Assembly (NCBI GenBank): GCA_016719945.1
Contig: JADJYE010000016.1
Location: forward strand, 11,760 to 75,759
Direction: 5' to 3'
DNA length: 64,000 bases
Source: Polyangiaceae bacterium
GTDB lineage: Bacteria; Myxococcota_A; Polyangia; Polyangiales; Polyangiaceae
Shown: in pieces, positions 24,335 to 33,691 of the stretch
Layout of the letters: each line of letters starts with the position of its first letter
Position numbering within the stretch: the first letter of the stretch is position 1
Made by a program: the position numbers and the translations under genes
Notes under the pieces: model-generated
The model's input: only the letters and a program-made list of their open reading frames with translations
Databases searched by the model: none
What the model was told of the DNA's origin: nothing

Positions 24335-25552
24335 TCAGGTGAAGACGGCTTGGAGGTCGGGGGTGGGCAGCACCACCGCGGGGTCGAGGGCGACGCCGAG
24401 GGCGACCGCGGCGCCGAGCTGATCGGCCTGCTCCTTCGTCATCGAGCACAGCCCGAGCTGCTTGGCGTCTCGCATGTACTTCTCCACCGGGTAGTCGCGC
24501 ATGAAGCCTGCGCCGCCGTGCAGCTGCACCGCGTCGTCGCCAGCGCGCATGGCGCCCTCCAGGGACATCGAGACCGCCTGCGCGGAGGCCAGGAGCGCGT
24601 CGCGCTCGGAGGCCGCGCCGGTCGCCGCCGCGTCCCACAGGGACGCAGAGCGCCGGACCATGTGCCTCGCGGCCTCGAGGTCCATGGCGCGATCGGCGAG
24701 GGTGAAGGCGACGGCCTGGAAGTGGCCGATGGGCTTGCCGAACGCGCGCCGGTTGGTGACGTATTCGAGCGACGCGTCGAACGCGGCCTGGCTGAGCCCG
24801 ACCGCGCGCGCGGAGACCTTGAGGGCCTCCTTCACGAAGAAGCGGAGCGCCGAGCGGCAGAAGTCTTCACCCCCCGCGAGCCTCGCCGCGGGGCCGACCT
24901 TCACGCCGTCGAGCTTCAGGTCGAACGCGCCCACGGCGTCGAGGCCGAGCGTCACCTTGCGCTCACCCACGGTGAGGCCCGTCGCGGCGCGCTCGACGAT
25001 GAACGCCCCGATCCCGGCCCAGCCCGCGGCCTCGTCGACCTGAGCGAACACGACGAAGGCGTCCGCCCGATCGGCGTTCAACACGAAGGCCTTCACGCCG
25101 CTGAGGACCCAGTCGTCCCCCGAGCGGGTCGCGGTGGTGCAGAACCCGGCGCGCGTCGCGTGCGCGCGCGGCTCGCTCCACGCCACGGCGCCACAGCGAT
25201 CGGCCGAGGACAGCTTGCCGAGCCACTCGGAGGCCTGCGCAGGTGTGCCCAGCTCGTGGAGCGCGCCCGCAAGCGCGCCCGGCCCGCCGAGGGCGAACGG
25301 CGCGGCGGGGTCGCCGACGGCGAGGGTCTCGTCGAGCAGGACGGCGGTCACGAGGCCGAGCCCCGCGCCGCCGTGCGACTCGGGGACAGCGACGCCACCG
25401 CCGAGGCCCATCTCGAACGCGGCCAGGCGCAGCTCCGCAGGTAGGCCGTGGTCGCGCTCCGTCTGACGGATGCGCTCGCGCAGCTTGCTCGCGAGCTGCG
25501 AGACCGCCGTGACCATGAGGGCCTGCTCCTCGGTCGGCTCGAAGTCGATCAT
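24335..25552 (-). CDS. Acyl-CoA dehydrogenase (second of two)
   Basis: A 405-residue acyl-CoA dehydrogenase homologue: AVAWSEPRAHATRAGF replaces the canonical TEPGAGSD motif, then WVLSGVKAFVLNADRADAFV, YVTNRRAFGKPIGHFQAVAF and the C-terminal VQLHGGAGFMRDYPVEKYMR. The region where the catalytic Glu usually sits is less clear, so it may be a divergent or partner subunit, as in heterodimeric steroid-type dehydrogenases. The ATG start of MIDFEPTEEQ is preceded by AAAGGAGAAGG. An in-frame extension upstream has no similarity. It is the first gene of the two-gene unit. Confidence 0.9.
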   Translation of the reverse strand: MIDFEPTEEQALMVTAVSQLASKLRERIRQTERDHGLPAELRLAAFEMGLGGGVAVPESHGGAGLGLVTAVLLDETLAVGDPAAPFALGGPGALAGALHELGTPAQASEWLGKLSSADRCGAVAWSEPRAHATRAGFCTTATRSGDDWVLSGVKAFVLNADRADAFVVFAQVDEAAGWAGIGAFIVERAATGLTVGERKVTLGLDAVGAFDLKLDGVKVGPAARLAGGEDFCRSALRFFVKEALKVSARAVGLSQAAFDASLEYVTNRRAFGKPIGHFQAVAFTLADRAMDLEAARHMVRRSASLWDAAATGAASERDALLASAQAVSMSLEGAMRAGDDAVQLHGGAGFMRDYPVEKYMRDAKQLGLCSMTKEQADQLGAAVALGVALDPAVVLPTPDLQAVFT

Positions 25553-25642
25553 CGTCGCCCTTCTCCTTTGATGTTTCGAACGGAGAAGGTTTATGTGCGA
25601 ACCATCAGCTGGCCGCAAGCCCCGCTGATGAGCGCGGCGAGG

Positions 25643-26923
25643 CTATTTCTTGCCCTTACCGCCGCCCTTCGAGCCGCCGCCGCCACCCTTCGAGCCACCG
25701 CCGCCACCCTTCGAGCCGCCGCCGCCACCCTTCGAGCCGCCACCCGAGGGTTTGACGACGACCTTCACGCCACCGCCGCCGTGCGACTTGCCCTTGTCGC
25801 CGCCGCCGTGGCTGACGTGTCCGTGGGACCCGCCACCCTCGTGCTTCTCCTTGCCCTTCGCCCACCCCATGCCGGGCTCGTTCGGGTTCTTGTCCCACTT
25901 GCCCTTCTTTTCTTTCGTCCACCCGACGACCCTCACGTCGATGCACGGGCGCGCGGCGTAGAAGTAGACGTGCGGCCGAAAGCCGAAGAGGTGCGTGTGC
26001 ACGCGCCCGCCGCTTCCCAGCACCACGCTCACCTTGCGGGTCAGGCTGAAGCTGAAGTCGGCGCTGAACGTCGCCTTCGCGTAGAACGAGTCGTTCTGGT
26101 CGGGGTAGGTCTCGATGTGGTGACGATCGAAGTAGAACGAGATCGTGCGCTCGCCAGGCGGCACGACCCGACCCTCGACGATGATCCATGCGCGCGTCTC
26201 GCCCGAGTCGGGGTCGATCAGGATCTCGACGTCGTCCTCACCGATGCGCTCGATGCGTCCGCCGTGAGGCCCCTCGAGCGGCTCGGCGTGGGCGTCGGCC
26301 GCGACCTTCGCGGTGAGCTTGAGCTCCTTCGTGCCGCCGGGCGGCAAGTGGAGGATGCCCTTCCACGGTGAGGCGCCGCCGCTGATCTCGTAGCGCACGG
26401 GGGTGAGCGTCGCGGTCAGCTCGGGGACGGCGCCAACATAGAGGCGCTTGTCGGGCTGGTGCTCGAGGGCGATCTCGGTCTCCTTCTCGGGCGCCTCCTC
26501 GATGAACAGCTTCACGCTGCGATCGGCGGCCGGCTTGCCGTCGGCCCCCGCGACCGCGACCTTCGTCGAGCCGGAAGGATCGACCAGGAAGACGACCGAT
26601 CCGTCGTCGTAGCGCTCGACGAAGGCCTCCTCGTTCGTGAACAGCGGATCGGCTCCGACGAGGGACTTCACGTCCGCCGTCGCCGCCGTCGCCGCCGTCG
26701 CTTGGGCCGTCGCCTCGGCGGTCGCCTGAGCGGTCATGGCTGCGCTCGCGGTGGCCTTCGACTCGGACGAGCGCTCGGCGTCTTCTTCGTCCTCCTCCTT
26801 CACCGCCTTCTTCTCGTCGCTCTCCTTGCTGCAGGTCGGCGCCATGGTGCCGAGCGACGCGAAGAGCGCGCCGGCGACGAGCCAGCGCGACGAGAGACGT
26901 TGAAGCTCGAGCGAAACTGCCAT
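25643..26923 (-). CDS. Lipoprotein-like envelope protein with Gly-rich GGGGGSK tail
   Basis: About 426 residues. The N-terminal signal ends near TMAPTC. An Ala/Thr and Glu/Lys low-complexity stretch (about 32-85) follows. A beta-rich middle (about 90-350) contains two His/Phe stretches (GGRVHTHLFGFRPHVYFYAA) and ISFYFDRHHIETYPDQ. The tail is Gly/Lys/His-rich with GGGGGSK repeats. The start at ATG 26923 is supported by GGAGG nine bases upstream. The His-containing middle could bind a metal, but nothing proves it. The gene is alone between divergent and convergent neighbours. No family recognised. Confidence 0.75.
   Translation of the reverse strand: MAVSLELQRLSSRWLVAGALFASLGTMAPTCSKESDEKKAVKEEDEEDAERSSESKATASAAMTAQATAEATAQATAATAATADVKSLVGADPLFTNEEAFVERYDDGSVVFLVDPSGSTKVAVAGADGKPAADRSVKLFIEEAPEKETEIALEHQPDKRLYVGAVPELTATLTPVRYEISGGASPWKGILHLPPGGTKELKLTAKVAADAHAEPLEGPHGGRIERIGEDDVEILIDPDSGETRAWIIVEGRVVPPGERTISFYFDRHHIETYPDQNDSFYAKATFSADFSFSLTRKVSVVLGSGGRVHTHLFGFRPHVYFYAARPCIDVRVVGWTKEKKGKWDKNPNEPGMGWAKGKEKHEGGGSHGHVSHGGGDKGKSHGGGGVKVVVKPSGGGSKGGGGGSKGGGGGSKGGGGGSKGGGKGKK
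25665..25742 (-). repeat. 21-bp tandem repeat encoding GGGGGSK
   Basis: Three full 21-bp copies (25665-25685, 25686-25706, 25707-25727) plus a partial fourth, differing by a single base among the full copies. They encode the flexible Gly/Lys tail of the envelope protein. The near-identity suggests recent slippage expansion. Confidence 0.85.
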
Positions 26924-27006
26924 CTGGAGACCTCCGAGGCGACAGTGTGCGATCTCACCCGGCCAAGATCGACCCCGGCCACTCACGGCGGAACTCTACA
27001 GCGGCG

Positions 27007-27624
27007 TCAGTAGGGGCGCTCGCCGACGAAGTTGCCGGGCGGGTCGTAGTTGCAGACCCAGTGCTGCCACTCGTCGAAGCCCTGGAACGGCGAGCCTGTC
27101 GTGCAGCTCGCGACGCCGCAGCCGAGGCGTAGCGAGCCCGCCCAAACGACCTGCGTGTAGTGACCGCATACGCCGCTGCACGTGTTGGACTCGTAGTCGT
27201 AGTCGGCGACCTCGGAGACCCAACCGTCGACGACGTCTTGCACGGTGCCCGGCTGGCCGGCGTTGGCGTAGAGGTTCTCGCCGTACGAACCCCCCGAGTG
27301 TTCGAACACACAGAGCTCGGCATAGGCCTGCGCGACCGCCGCGATCTCGTCGGACCACTCGAGCGGCGGGAGGGCCGTGGCAGCGGGCGGGTCGACGTTC
27401 GCGCGGGCCGCGTTGTGGAGGGCGGTGATCCCCTGCAGCGCGGCCGGCTCGCCGCTCCCAGGTGAGCCGCCCGTCCCGCCGCCACCGGCGTTGCTCGACG
27501 AGCCGCCTTGGCCGGAGCCACCCGCTGACGAGCCACCGGAGCCGCCCGCCTGCGAGCTGTCGTCGCCGCACGCGGCCAGCTGAGAGGAGACGGCGACGAA
27601 GGTGAGGAAGGCGAAGCTGCGCAT
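27007..27624 (-). CDS. CAP-domain (SCP/PR-1-like) lipoprotein
   Basis: A 205-residue secreted protein. A signal peptide and lipobox (QLAAC) are followed by a Gly/Ser linker (about 22-55) and one CAP domain (about 60-205). Family features are ALHNAARANVDPPAATALPP, LEWSDEIAAVAQAYAELCVF, SYGENLYAN, the CGHYTQVVWAGSLRLGCGVA signature with its conserved His, and a C-terminal WVCNYDPPGNFVGERPY. Four or more cysteines suggest disulfides. CAP proteins bind lipids or act as secreted hydrolase-like proteins. The bacterial role is often unclear. It is divergent from the FG-GAP protein gene. Confidence 0.92.
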   Translation of the reverse strand: MRSFAFLTFVAVSSQLAACGDDSSQAGGSGGSSAGGSGQGGSSSNAGGGGTGGSPGSGEPAALQGITALHNAARANVDPPAATALPPLEWSDEIAAVAQAYAELCVFEHSGGSYGENLYANAGQPGTVQDVVDGWVSEVADYDYESNTCSGVCGHYTQVVWAGSLRLGCGVASCTTGSPFQGFDEWQHWVCNYDPPGNFVGERPY

Positions 27625-27671
27625 GGGGCGATCTTCGCTCCATCGAGCGCGCCTGCCGATACGATCCTCGG

Positions 27672-29938
27672 GTGAGAGCGACGCGCGTGTCCCTGGGCCT
27701 GCTGCTGTCCGTCGTCGCGCTCGCGTGCGGCGACGACGACGACGACGTGACCTCGGCAGGCGGCGGCGGGCACGGCGGCGCCGGGGCCGCCGGCGGCGCG
27801 CAGGCGCAGGGGGCGCCGGCGGAGAGGCCCCCGTGTGCGGGACGGCGAACGGCGAGCTCCCAGCCGGGCTCACGACCCTCGCCTGGGACGACGGGGTCGC
27901 GAGCACGAACCTGCGCGAGCAGTCCTTCGCGATCACGGTCGACGGCGACGACTTCGTGCTCAACGAGGAGCCGCTCCACGAGGCGGTGCGCTTCGATCTC
28001 GACCACCCCGCGCGCGTCCACGGCTTCTCGATCCGCTGGGGTGGCCTCGCCGACGACGCGCCCCCGACGACCGAGCTAGTGGCCGGTCTGTACGGCGACT
28101 TCGGCTACAACGGCTTCGATTTCTGGGCGCCCGAGCCGCTGTTCAGCGGCTCGCGCTGCGCGGGCGACGCGGACGACGACGGCTTCGTCACCTACGTCTT
28201 CGACGAGCCGATCGAGGTCGCCCACCCTGGCCTGATCTACGTCGCGCACCTCGCGCAGCCCGGCGAGCCGGTGTTCGACTTCGACGGTACGACCGCGAAC
28301 GAGGAGGGCTCGTGCGCCCTGTTCGACGACTGCCACAGCGCGCTCAACATGCCCGACGCGCTGCCCTTCACCTACTTCAACGGCGTCTCGTTCCCGTTCC
28401 AATACGACTTCATGGTGCGGCTGCACGTCGAGTACACCGACCAGGTCGCGCCCGAGGAGAAGATCTTCCAGCCGCTGGAGCCCGTCGCGGGCGCGCACGC
28501 GTCGTTCGGGGACATCGACGCGGACGGCGACGACGACCTGATCACCGACGGCCCGACGCTCTGGCTCAACGACGGCGCTGGCGCCTTCACGGACGGCACG
28601 CAGGCGAGCGGCATCGCGGCCCTCGGCGTCTCGGCGACCGGCGGCGTCTTCGGGGACTACGACAACGACGGCTGCCTCGACCTGTTTCTGTACGCCGAGT
28701 CGTACACCGCCCCCGACGTGCTGTTGCACAACGAGTGCGACGGCACGTTCACCGATCGGACCGCGGTCGCCGGGATCAGCGATGTGCAGAGCTACGAGGC
28801 GTGCGGCGCCCCGGGGGTCAACGTGCGGTCGCCGACCGCGGCCGCCGCGTGGCTCGACATCGACGCGGACGGCTTCCTCGACCTGTTCCTCGCGAACTTC
28901 ATCTGCTGGGACTCGGGCAACACCTACGTCGATGAGGTCTGGCGCAACCGCGGCGACGGCACCTTCGAGAGCTGGACGGCGACGCGGGGGTTCTCGCAGC
29001 TCGAGCGCGCGAGCCGCGGCGCGGCGCCGGTCGACGCCGACGCCGACGGCGACGTCGACCTCTTCGTGAACACCTACCGCCTGCAGAAGAACTTCTTCTA
29101 CGAGAACCTCGGCGACGGGACGGTGGCCGAGGTCGCGGGCGAGCTGGGCCTCGGGGGTGAGGTCTCGCAGGGGTACTACGGCCACACCATCGGCGGCGCG
29201 TGGGGCGATCTCGACGGAGACGGCCGGCTCGATCTGGTGGCGGCGAACCTGGCGCACCCTCGGTTCTTCGATTTCTCCGACAAGACGCAGGTGCTGCTGC
29301 AAGGCAGCGACGGGACCTTCGCGGACCTGCAGGGGGAATGGTCGGTCCCGCAGGGAGCGGCGGGCCTGCGTTACCAAGAGACCCACTCGGTCCCCGCGCT
29401 CGCCGACTTCGACCAGGACGGAGACCTCGACCTCGTGATCACGGCCATCTACGACGGCCGACCGACCGACTTCTACTGGGGCGACGGCGACGGCACGTTC
29501 ACGCTCGACGCGTACCACGCGGGCATCACCACGCGAAACGGCTGGGGCGTCGCGCTCTCCGACGTCGACCTCGACGGGGACGTCGACGTGTTCGCGGGGC
29601 GCCCGTTCCGCAACGACGGGGAAGGCCTCGGCCACTTCGTGCAGGTGCGGGTCGTCGGCAACCTCAGCGCCAACCGCGCCGCGATCGGGGCGACGGTGCT
29701 CGTCGACACGCCGACGCGCACCCTCGTGCGCCACGTGCAGGGAGGCACAGGCAAGGGCGGGCAAGACTCGCTGTACCTGCACTTCGGGCTCGGCGACGAG
29801 GACACCGTCGACGCGATCCGCGTCGTCTTTCCGGGCTCGGCCGCGCCGCTGGAGGTGCTCGGTCCGTTCGACGCCGACCAGCGGGTGTGGATCTACGAGG
29901 ACGGGACCAGCGCCCTCGGATGGGTGAACCCGACCTGA
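27672..29938 (+). CDS. FG-GAP/VCBS and ASPIC/UnbV-type lipoprotein, apparent frameshift
   Basis: From GTG 27672 the frame gives a lipoprotein signal (LLLSVVALAC) and a Gly/Asp linker. The remainder, in another frame from about 27811, covers roughly 700 residues: an N-terminal beta domain, then a beta-propeller of FG-GAP repeats with calcium-like loops (DIDADGDDDL, DYDNDGCLDLF, DIDADGFLDLF, DLDGDGRLDLV, DFDQDGDLDLV), and an ASPIC/UnbV-like end (VRHVQGGTGKGGQDSLYLHF). A missing base near the five-G run at 27809-27813 joins the two. It is probably a calcium-binding surface or adhesion protein. The divergent CAP gene starts 47 bases away. Confidence 0.8.
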
Positions 29939-30084
29939 GCCGCGCGCGTCGGATGCCGCGCCTTTTGCGGCACCGCGCGCAATCGCGGCGGATGCCGGAC
30001 CGGAACGTTCGTCAATTTTCGTCAAATTGCGCAGATTTGCGCTGCATGCCGCCAATGGCGTGGGACTTGCCGCGCGCGCTCACC

Positions 30085-31935
30085 ATGCGCGTTGCTCGTT
30101 GGCTCGGGTGGTCGGCTGGGCTGCTCGGGGTGTCCTTGAGCAGCGCTTCGCTCGCACAGGTGAGCGGCACGGTCAGCGACGGCGCGACGCTCCAGCCCAT
30201 CGAGGGCGCGCGCGTCTCGGTGCAAGCCAGCCAGCTCGAGACGACGACCGACGCGGCGGGTGCGTTCACCCTCCCGGGGGTGAGCGGCGACGTGGTCGTC
30301 GTCGCCGCCGCGCCCGGGTGGTTCAACCATGGACAGCCTGTCACCGCGCCGGCGGTGGGCCTCGCCTTTCAGCTCGAGGCGGTGCCGGCGTTCGATGACC
30401 CGGCGTATTCGTTCCCGGCGCCGAGCGCGTGCGCCACCTGCCACCCGACTCAATACGGGCAGTGGGCGACGTCCCCGATGGCGCACGCGGGGGACAACAC
30501 GTGGGTCTATGACACCTACGACGGAACCGGGACGCCGGGCGGCGCCGGCGGGTTCGTGTACCTCGACGACTCGGCGCTCGCCGCCGAAAACCCTGCGTCG
30601 GAGTGCCGATCGTGCCACCAACCGGAGCCCTGGATCCTCGACCCGTATTCGGCGCTCGAGCCTCTCGGCGCGCTCTCGCAGGAGTCGCTCCACGGGATCT
30701 CGTGTGTCATCTGCCACCAGACGGCCGACATCGACGAGACGCGGCCCAACTTCCCCGGGATGTGGCCGGGGATCGTGACCTTCCAGCGGACCCCGCCGGG
30801 TGAGGTCGTGATGTACGGAACGCTGGGCGACGTGAGCTACGAGGCCCCCGGCGTCATGCGTGCGTCGTATCAGCCCGAGCTCGCGAGCGCCGTGTGCGCC
30901 GCTTGTCACCAGGACAAGAACGACCCCGACCTGGATGGCGACTTCGAGGAGGACGACGGGGTCATCTCCGAGCCGACCTACCTCGAGTGGCTCGACAGCC
31001 CCTACGCGGACGCAGAGGCGCCCGAGTACGCGACCTGCGCGAGCTGTCACATGCGTCCGACCTCTGCGAACGCCGCGTGCATCGTGCAGCCAGAGCTCAG
31101 CCGGCCGGAGGGGGACGTGCGAGAGCACACCTTCCGCGGGACCGACGCCTACTTCCTCGAGAACGCGCTGTCGCTCGAGGTCGACGCCGCGCAGCTCGGA
31201 GGCGAGCTGAACGCCACGGTCACGGTGACCAACGATCGAACCGGGCATCACGTACCCACGGGCGTCACCATCCGCAACGCGATCTTGCTCGTCGAGGCGG
31301 TGAACGTGGCCGACGGCGCCCCGCTCGAGCACCTCGGCGATCAGCTGGTGCACGAGCTGGGTGGCGTGGGGGACCCCAGCGAGGGCTACTTCGCGGGGCT
31401 CCCCGGGAAGCTCTTCGCGAAGGTCAACCACGACGCGAGCGGCGCCGGGCCGACCTTCTTCACCGACGCGGCTGGGATCACCTTCGACACGCGCATCCCG
31501 GCGCTGGCCTCGGACGTCACCAGCTACGTGTTCGCGCTCCCACCAAGTGGGGGCAGCGTCGAGCTGCGTGCCCGCGTCATCTATCGACGGTCTTGGCGCG
31601 CCCTGGTCGACGCCAAGGGCTGGACGACCGACGGACACGGTGCCCCCCTCGAAGACGTCGCGGCCCCGAGCTTCGGCCACGTGATGGCGTCAGCCGAAAC
31701 GACGCTGGAGGTCGAGCCGAGCGGCGCGGGTGGAGGCGGCGCGGGTGGAGGAGGGCCTGGCGGCGCCCCAGCAGGCGGAGGCTCGCAGGGTGGCGGTGGC
31801 TCGGGTGGCGGTGAGACCAGCGAGGATGGCTGCGACTGCAGCGCTGGGGGGCGCTCCAGCGGGCGCGCCGCCGGCGCGCTCGCGCTGCTCGCGCTCGGCG
31901 TCGTCGTGGCGAGCCGGCGTTCGCGGCGAAGATAG
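30085..31935 (+). CDS. Five-haem c-type cytochrome with carboxypeptidase-like N-terminal domain and MYXO-CTERM tail
   Basis: A 616-residue exported protein. A signal peptide (about 1-28) precedes a CNA-B/carboxypeptidase-regulatory-like beta domain (GTVSDGATLQPIEGARVSV). Five CxxCH haem sites follow: CATCH, CRSCH, CVICH, CAACH and CASCH. A later beta region contains HHVPTGVTIRNAIL. The C-terminus has a Gly/Ser linker, CDCSAGG, one hydrophobic helix (AAGALALLALGVVVASR) and a basic end, a MYXO-CTERM-like sorting signal for surface anchoring. It probably moves electrons at the outer surface. Acceptor unknown. Earlier ATGs at 30046 and 30055 would precede the signal peptide. Confidence 0.88.
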   Translation: MRVARWLGWSAGLLGVSLSSASLAQVSGTVSDGATLQPIEGARVSVQASQLETTTDAAGAFTLPGVSGDVVVVAAAPGWFNHGQPVTAPAVGLAFQLEAVPAFDDPAYSFPAPSACATCHPTQYGQWATSPMAHAGDNTWVYDTYDGTGTPGGAGGFVYLDDSALAAENPASECRSCHQPEPWILDPYSALEPLGALSQESLHGISCVICHQTADIDETRPNFPGMWPGIVTFQRTPPGEVVMYGTLGDVSYEAPGVMRASYQPELASAVCAACHQDKNDPDLDGDFEEDDGVISEPTYLEWLDSPYADAEAPEYATCASCHMRPTSANAACIVQPELSRPEGDVREHTFRGTDAYFLENALSLEVDAAQLGGELNATVTVTNDRTGHHVPTGVTIRNAILLVEAVNVADGAPLEHLGDQLVHELGGVGDPSEGYFAGLPGKLFAKVNHDASGAGPTFFTDAAGITFDTRIPALASDVTSYVFALPPSGGSVELRARVIYRRSWRALVDAKGWTTDGHGAPLEDVAAPSFGHVMASAETTLEVEPSGAGGGGAGGGGPGGAPAGGGSQGGGGSGGGETSEDGCDCSAGGRSSGRAAGALALLALGVVVASRRSRRR

Positions 31936-31956
31936 GAGTGGTATGACGGGTCGCAC

Positions 31957-32805
31957 ATGGCGCCGCGCGACCTCGAAGGAAAGACGCTCCTCGTCACCGG
32001 CGCGAACACCGGCATCGGCCGGGCTACGGCGACCGAGCTGGCTCGGCGAGGCGCGCACGTGGTGCTCGCGGCTCGCTCGGAAGACAAGACGCGCCCCGTG
32101 CTGGCCGAGCTCGCCAAGGCGGGGGGCGACGTCTCCTTCCTCGCCCTCGACCTGTGCGACCTGGCCTCGGTGCGGGACGCGGCGCTGCGGCTGCTCGAGG
32201 GTGGCCGCCCGCTCGATGTGCTCATCAACAACGCGGGGGTCGCCGGCCAGCGCGGTGAAACCAAGCAGGGCTTCGAGCTGCACTTCGGGACCAACCACCT
32301 CGGCCACTTCCTGTTCACGAAGCTGCTCTTGCCGCGCCTCGCCGAGGCCAAGGGCGCGCGCATCGTGAACGTGTCGAGCGGCTCGCACTACCAGGCGCGG
32401 GGCATCGATTTCGAAGCCGTCCGCCGGCCGACGAGCTCGGTGACGGGGCTACCCGAGTATGAGGTCAGCAAGCTCGCGAACAACCTGTTCACGACGGAGC
32501 TCGCGCGCGGCCGCTCCGGGGGCGCGGCCAGGAGCTATGCGCTGCACCCAGGGACGGTCGCGAGCGACGCCTGGCGGCGCATCCCCTGGCCGGTCCGCTC
32601 GATCATGAAGCTGTTCATGATCACCAGCGACGAAGGCGCGAAGACCACGCTCTACTGTGCGACCTCGCCGGAGGTCGAAGCCCAAGACGGCCTCTATTAC
32701 GACCGATGCCGCGCCAAGAAGCCGAGCGCAGAGTCCGAAGACGCTGCGCTCGCGAAGGAGCTGTGGGAGCGGAGCGAGGAGTGGGTCGCGCCGTTCTCGA
32801 GCTGA
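31957..32805 (+). CDS. Short-chain dehydrogenase/reductase, retinol-dehydrogenase-like
   Basis: A 282-residue SDR. The cofactor site TGANTGIGRATATELARRG, DLCDLASVR, NNAGVAG, the catalytic Ser in VNVSSGSHY and the YEVSK active-site Tyr/Lys are all present. The later HPGTVASDAW is also typical. It resembles retinol dehydrogenase/WW-domain oxidoreductase-like SDRs, so a hydrophobic alcohol or ketone is a likely substrate. No signal or membrane segment. It starts 21 bases after the cytochrome gene on the same strand, which may be chance or a short operon. Confidence 0.93.
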   Translation: MAPRDLEGKTLLVTGANTGIGRATATELARRGAHVVLAARSEDKTRPVLAELAKAGGDVSFLALDLCDLASVRDAALRLLEGGRPLDVLINNAGVAGQRGETKQGFELHFGTNHLGHFLFTKLLLPRLAEAKGARIVNVSSGSHYQARGIDFEAVRRPTSSVTGLPEYEVSKLANNLFTTELARGRSGGAARSYALHPGTVASDAWRRIPWPVRSIMKLFMITSDEGAKTTLYCATSPEVEAQDGLYYDRCRAKKPSAESEDAALAKELWERSEEWVAPFSS

Positions 32806-32806
32806 G

Positions 32807-33292
32807 TCACTCGGCGTCGGCGACCTTCTCGCTGGCGATGAGCCCAGCGACGGTCTCGAGGCCGCGCTGCGCGTTCGAGACGGAGGCGTAGATCTCGCTT
32901 CGAGCGATGGTCTCGCCGTTCTTCGCCGCCAGGACGAAATAGGCCTGCCCGTTGTCGAGCTCGAAGAGCTCGTACGAGGCCTCATCGCGGCCGTTCTCGC
33001 GGACGCTCTCGGTGGCGCCCTCGGCGCCGGAGGCGTCCTCGTAGCCCTCGGACTGCAGGACGATCTCCCCGTTCGCGGCGCGCAGGTTGAAATACGCGTC
33101 GCCGTCTCGCCCTTGGAAGACGCTGAAGTGAGCGCCGCCGGTCTCGGCAGCCTCGACGCGGAGCTGCTTCACGACGAGCTTCTTGACCGCGTCGGCGCCG
33201 CGCTGCGCGTTCGACTTCGAATCGTAGGTCTCGCTCGTGCCCACGATCGCGCCGTTGCCGGCCACGATGTTGAAGTACCACTCGCCGTTCAC
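32807..33292 (-). CDS. YegP/DUF1508-family protein with three repeats
   Basis: A 161-residue protein made of three DUF1508-type repeats: EWYFNIVAGNGAIVGTSETY, AYFNLRAANGEIVLQSEGY and AYFVLAAKNGETIARSEIY, each with a following helix (SKSNAQRGADAVKKLV, SVSNAQRGLETVAGLI). The family usually has two repeats and an unknown role, probably protein or nucleic acid binding. The start is a GTG at 33290-33292 with AGGAG 12 bases upstream, a rather long spacing. It is convergent with the SDR gene (stops 2 bases apart). Confidence 0.88.
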   Translation of the reverse strand: MNGEWYFNIVAGNGAIVGTSETYDSKSNAQRGADAVKKLVVKQLRVEAAETGGAHFSVFQGRDGDAYFNLRAANGEIVLQSEGYEDASGAEGATESVRENGRDEASYELFELDNGQAYFVLAAKNGETIARSEIYASVSNAQRGLETVAGLIASEKVADAE

Positions 33293-33691
33293 AGCCTCGA
33301 GGGGCTCCTGGTTGGTTGGTTGGGCCTAGAGCAACCGATGTACCAACTTCACCCACATCACCGTCATGAGTGCTTCCCGATACTTATGGAAGCTCTCCAC
33401 CCGGGGTGGGTTCTCTTGGTGGGGATCATATGATCCAGATATGGATCTCCTGCCTGCACCCTCCCAGCGAGGTCAGCCGTGAAGCGCGCCTTCCAGGATT
33501 GAAAGGAGCCCGGACCGAGCCGTCGTCGAGCCCGGCGCTTCCCACTTTCGTACATTTTTGGAATCCCTCGGGGTTCCGGCGGGCGCTGGACAGGTGCACA
33601 TCGAGCACGAGCGCTGGCCCGAAGATCGCATCGCCCTCTGCGAAGCGAGCTTTCGTCTTTCGGATGGGAAAGGCGGGAGGGAAGGGGCGCC
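33293..33691. other. Gene-free stretch, less GC-rich than neighbours
   Basis: About 400 bases with no convincing gene. The base composition is visibly less GC-rich. It contains a perfect 14-base palindrome, GGATCATATGATCC (33423-33436), and a near-palindrome CCACCCGGGGTGG just before it. Open frames here on both strands lack ribosome sites and normal codon use. It could be a long promoter region for the downstream genes or a remnant of transferred DNA. Confidence 0.5.
33423..33436. promoter_or_regulatory. 14-base perfect palindrome, possible operator
   Basis: GGATCATATGATCC is fully self-complementary and lies in a gene-free, AT-richer region upstream of the small CxxC gene and the 33919 lipoprotein gene. 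Symmetric sites of this size often bind dimeric regulators. No partner is known, and chance occurrence is possible. Confidence 0.3.

Noticed and set aside
25665..25742. Short tandem repeats considered as a CRISPR array
   Set aside because: Units are 21 bases without spacers and lie inside a coding Gly-rich tail.
28076..30055. A 659-residue minus-strand frame opposite the ASPIC/FG-GAP gene
   Set aside because: Complement of the Asp-Gly repeats gives a Val/Arg-rich pseudo-protein with no family signal.
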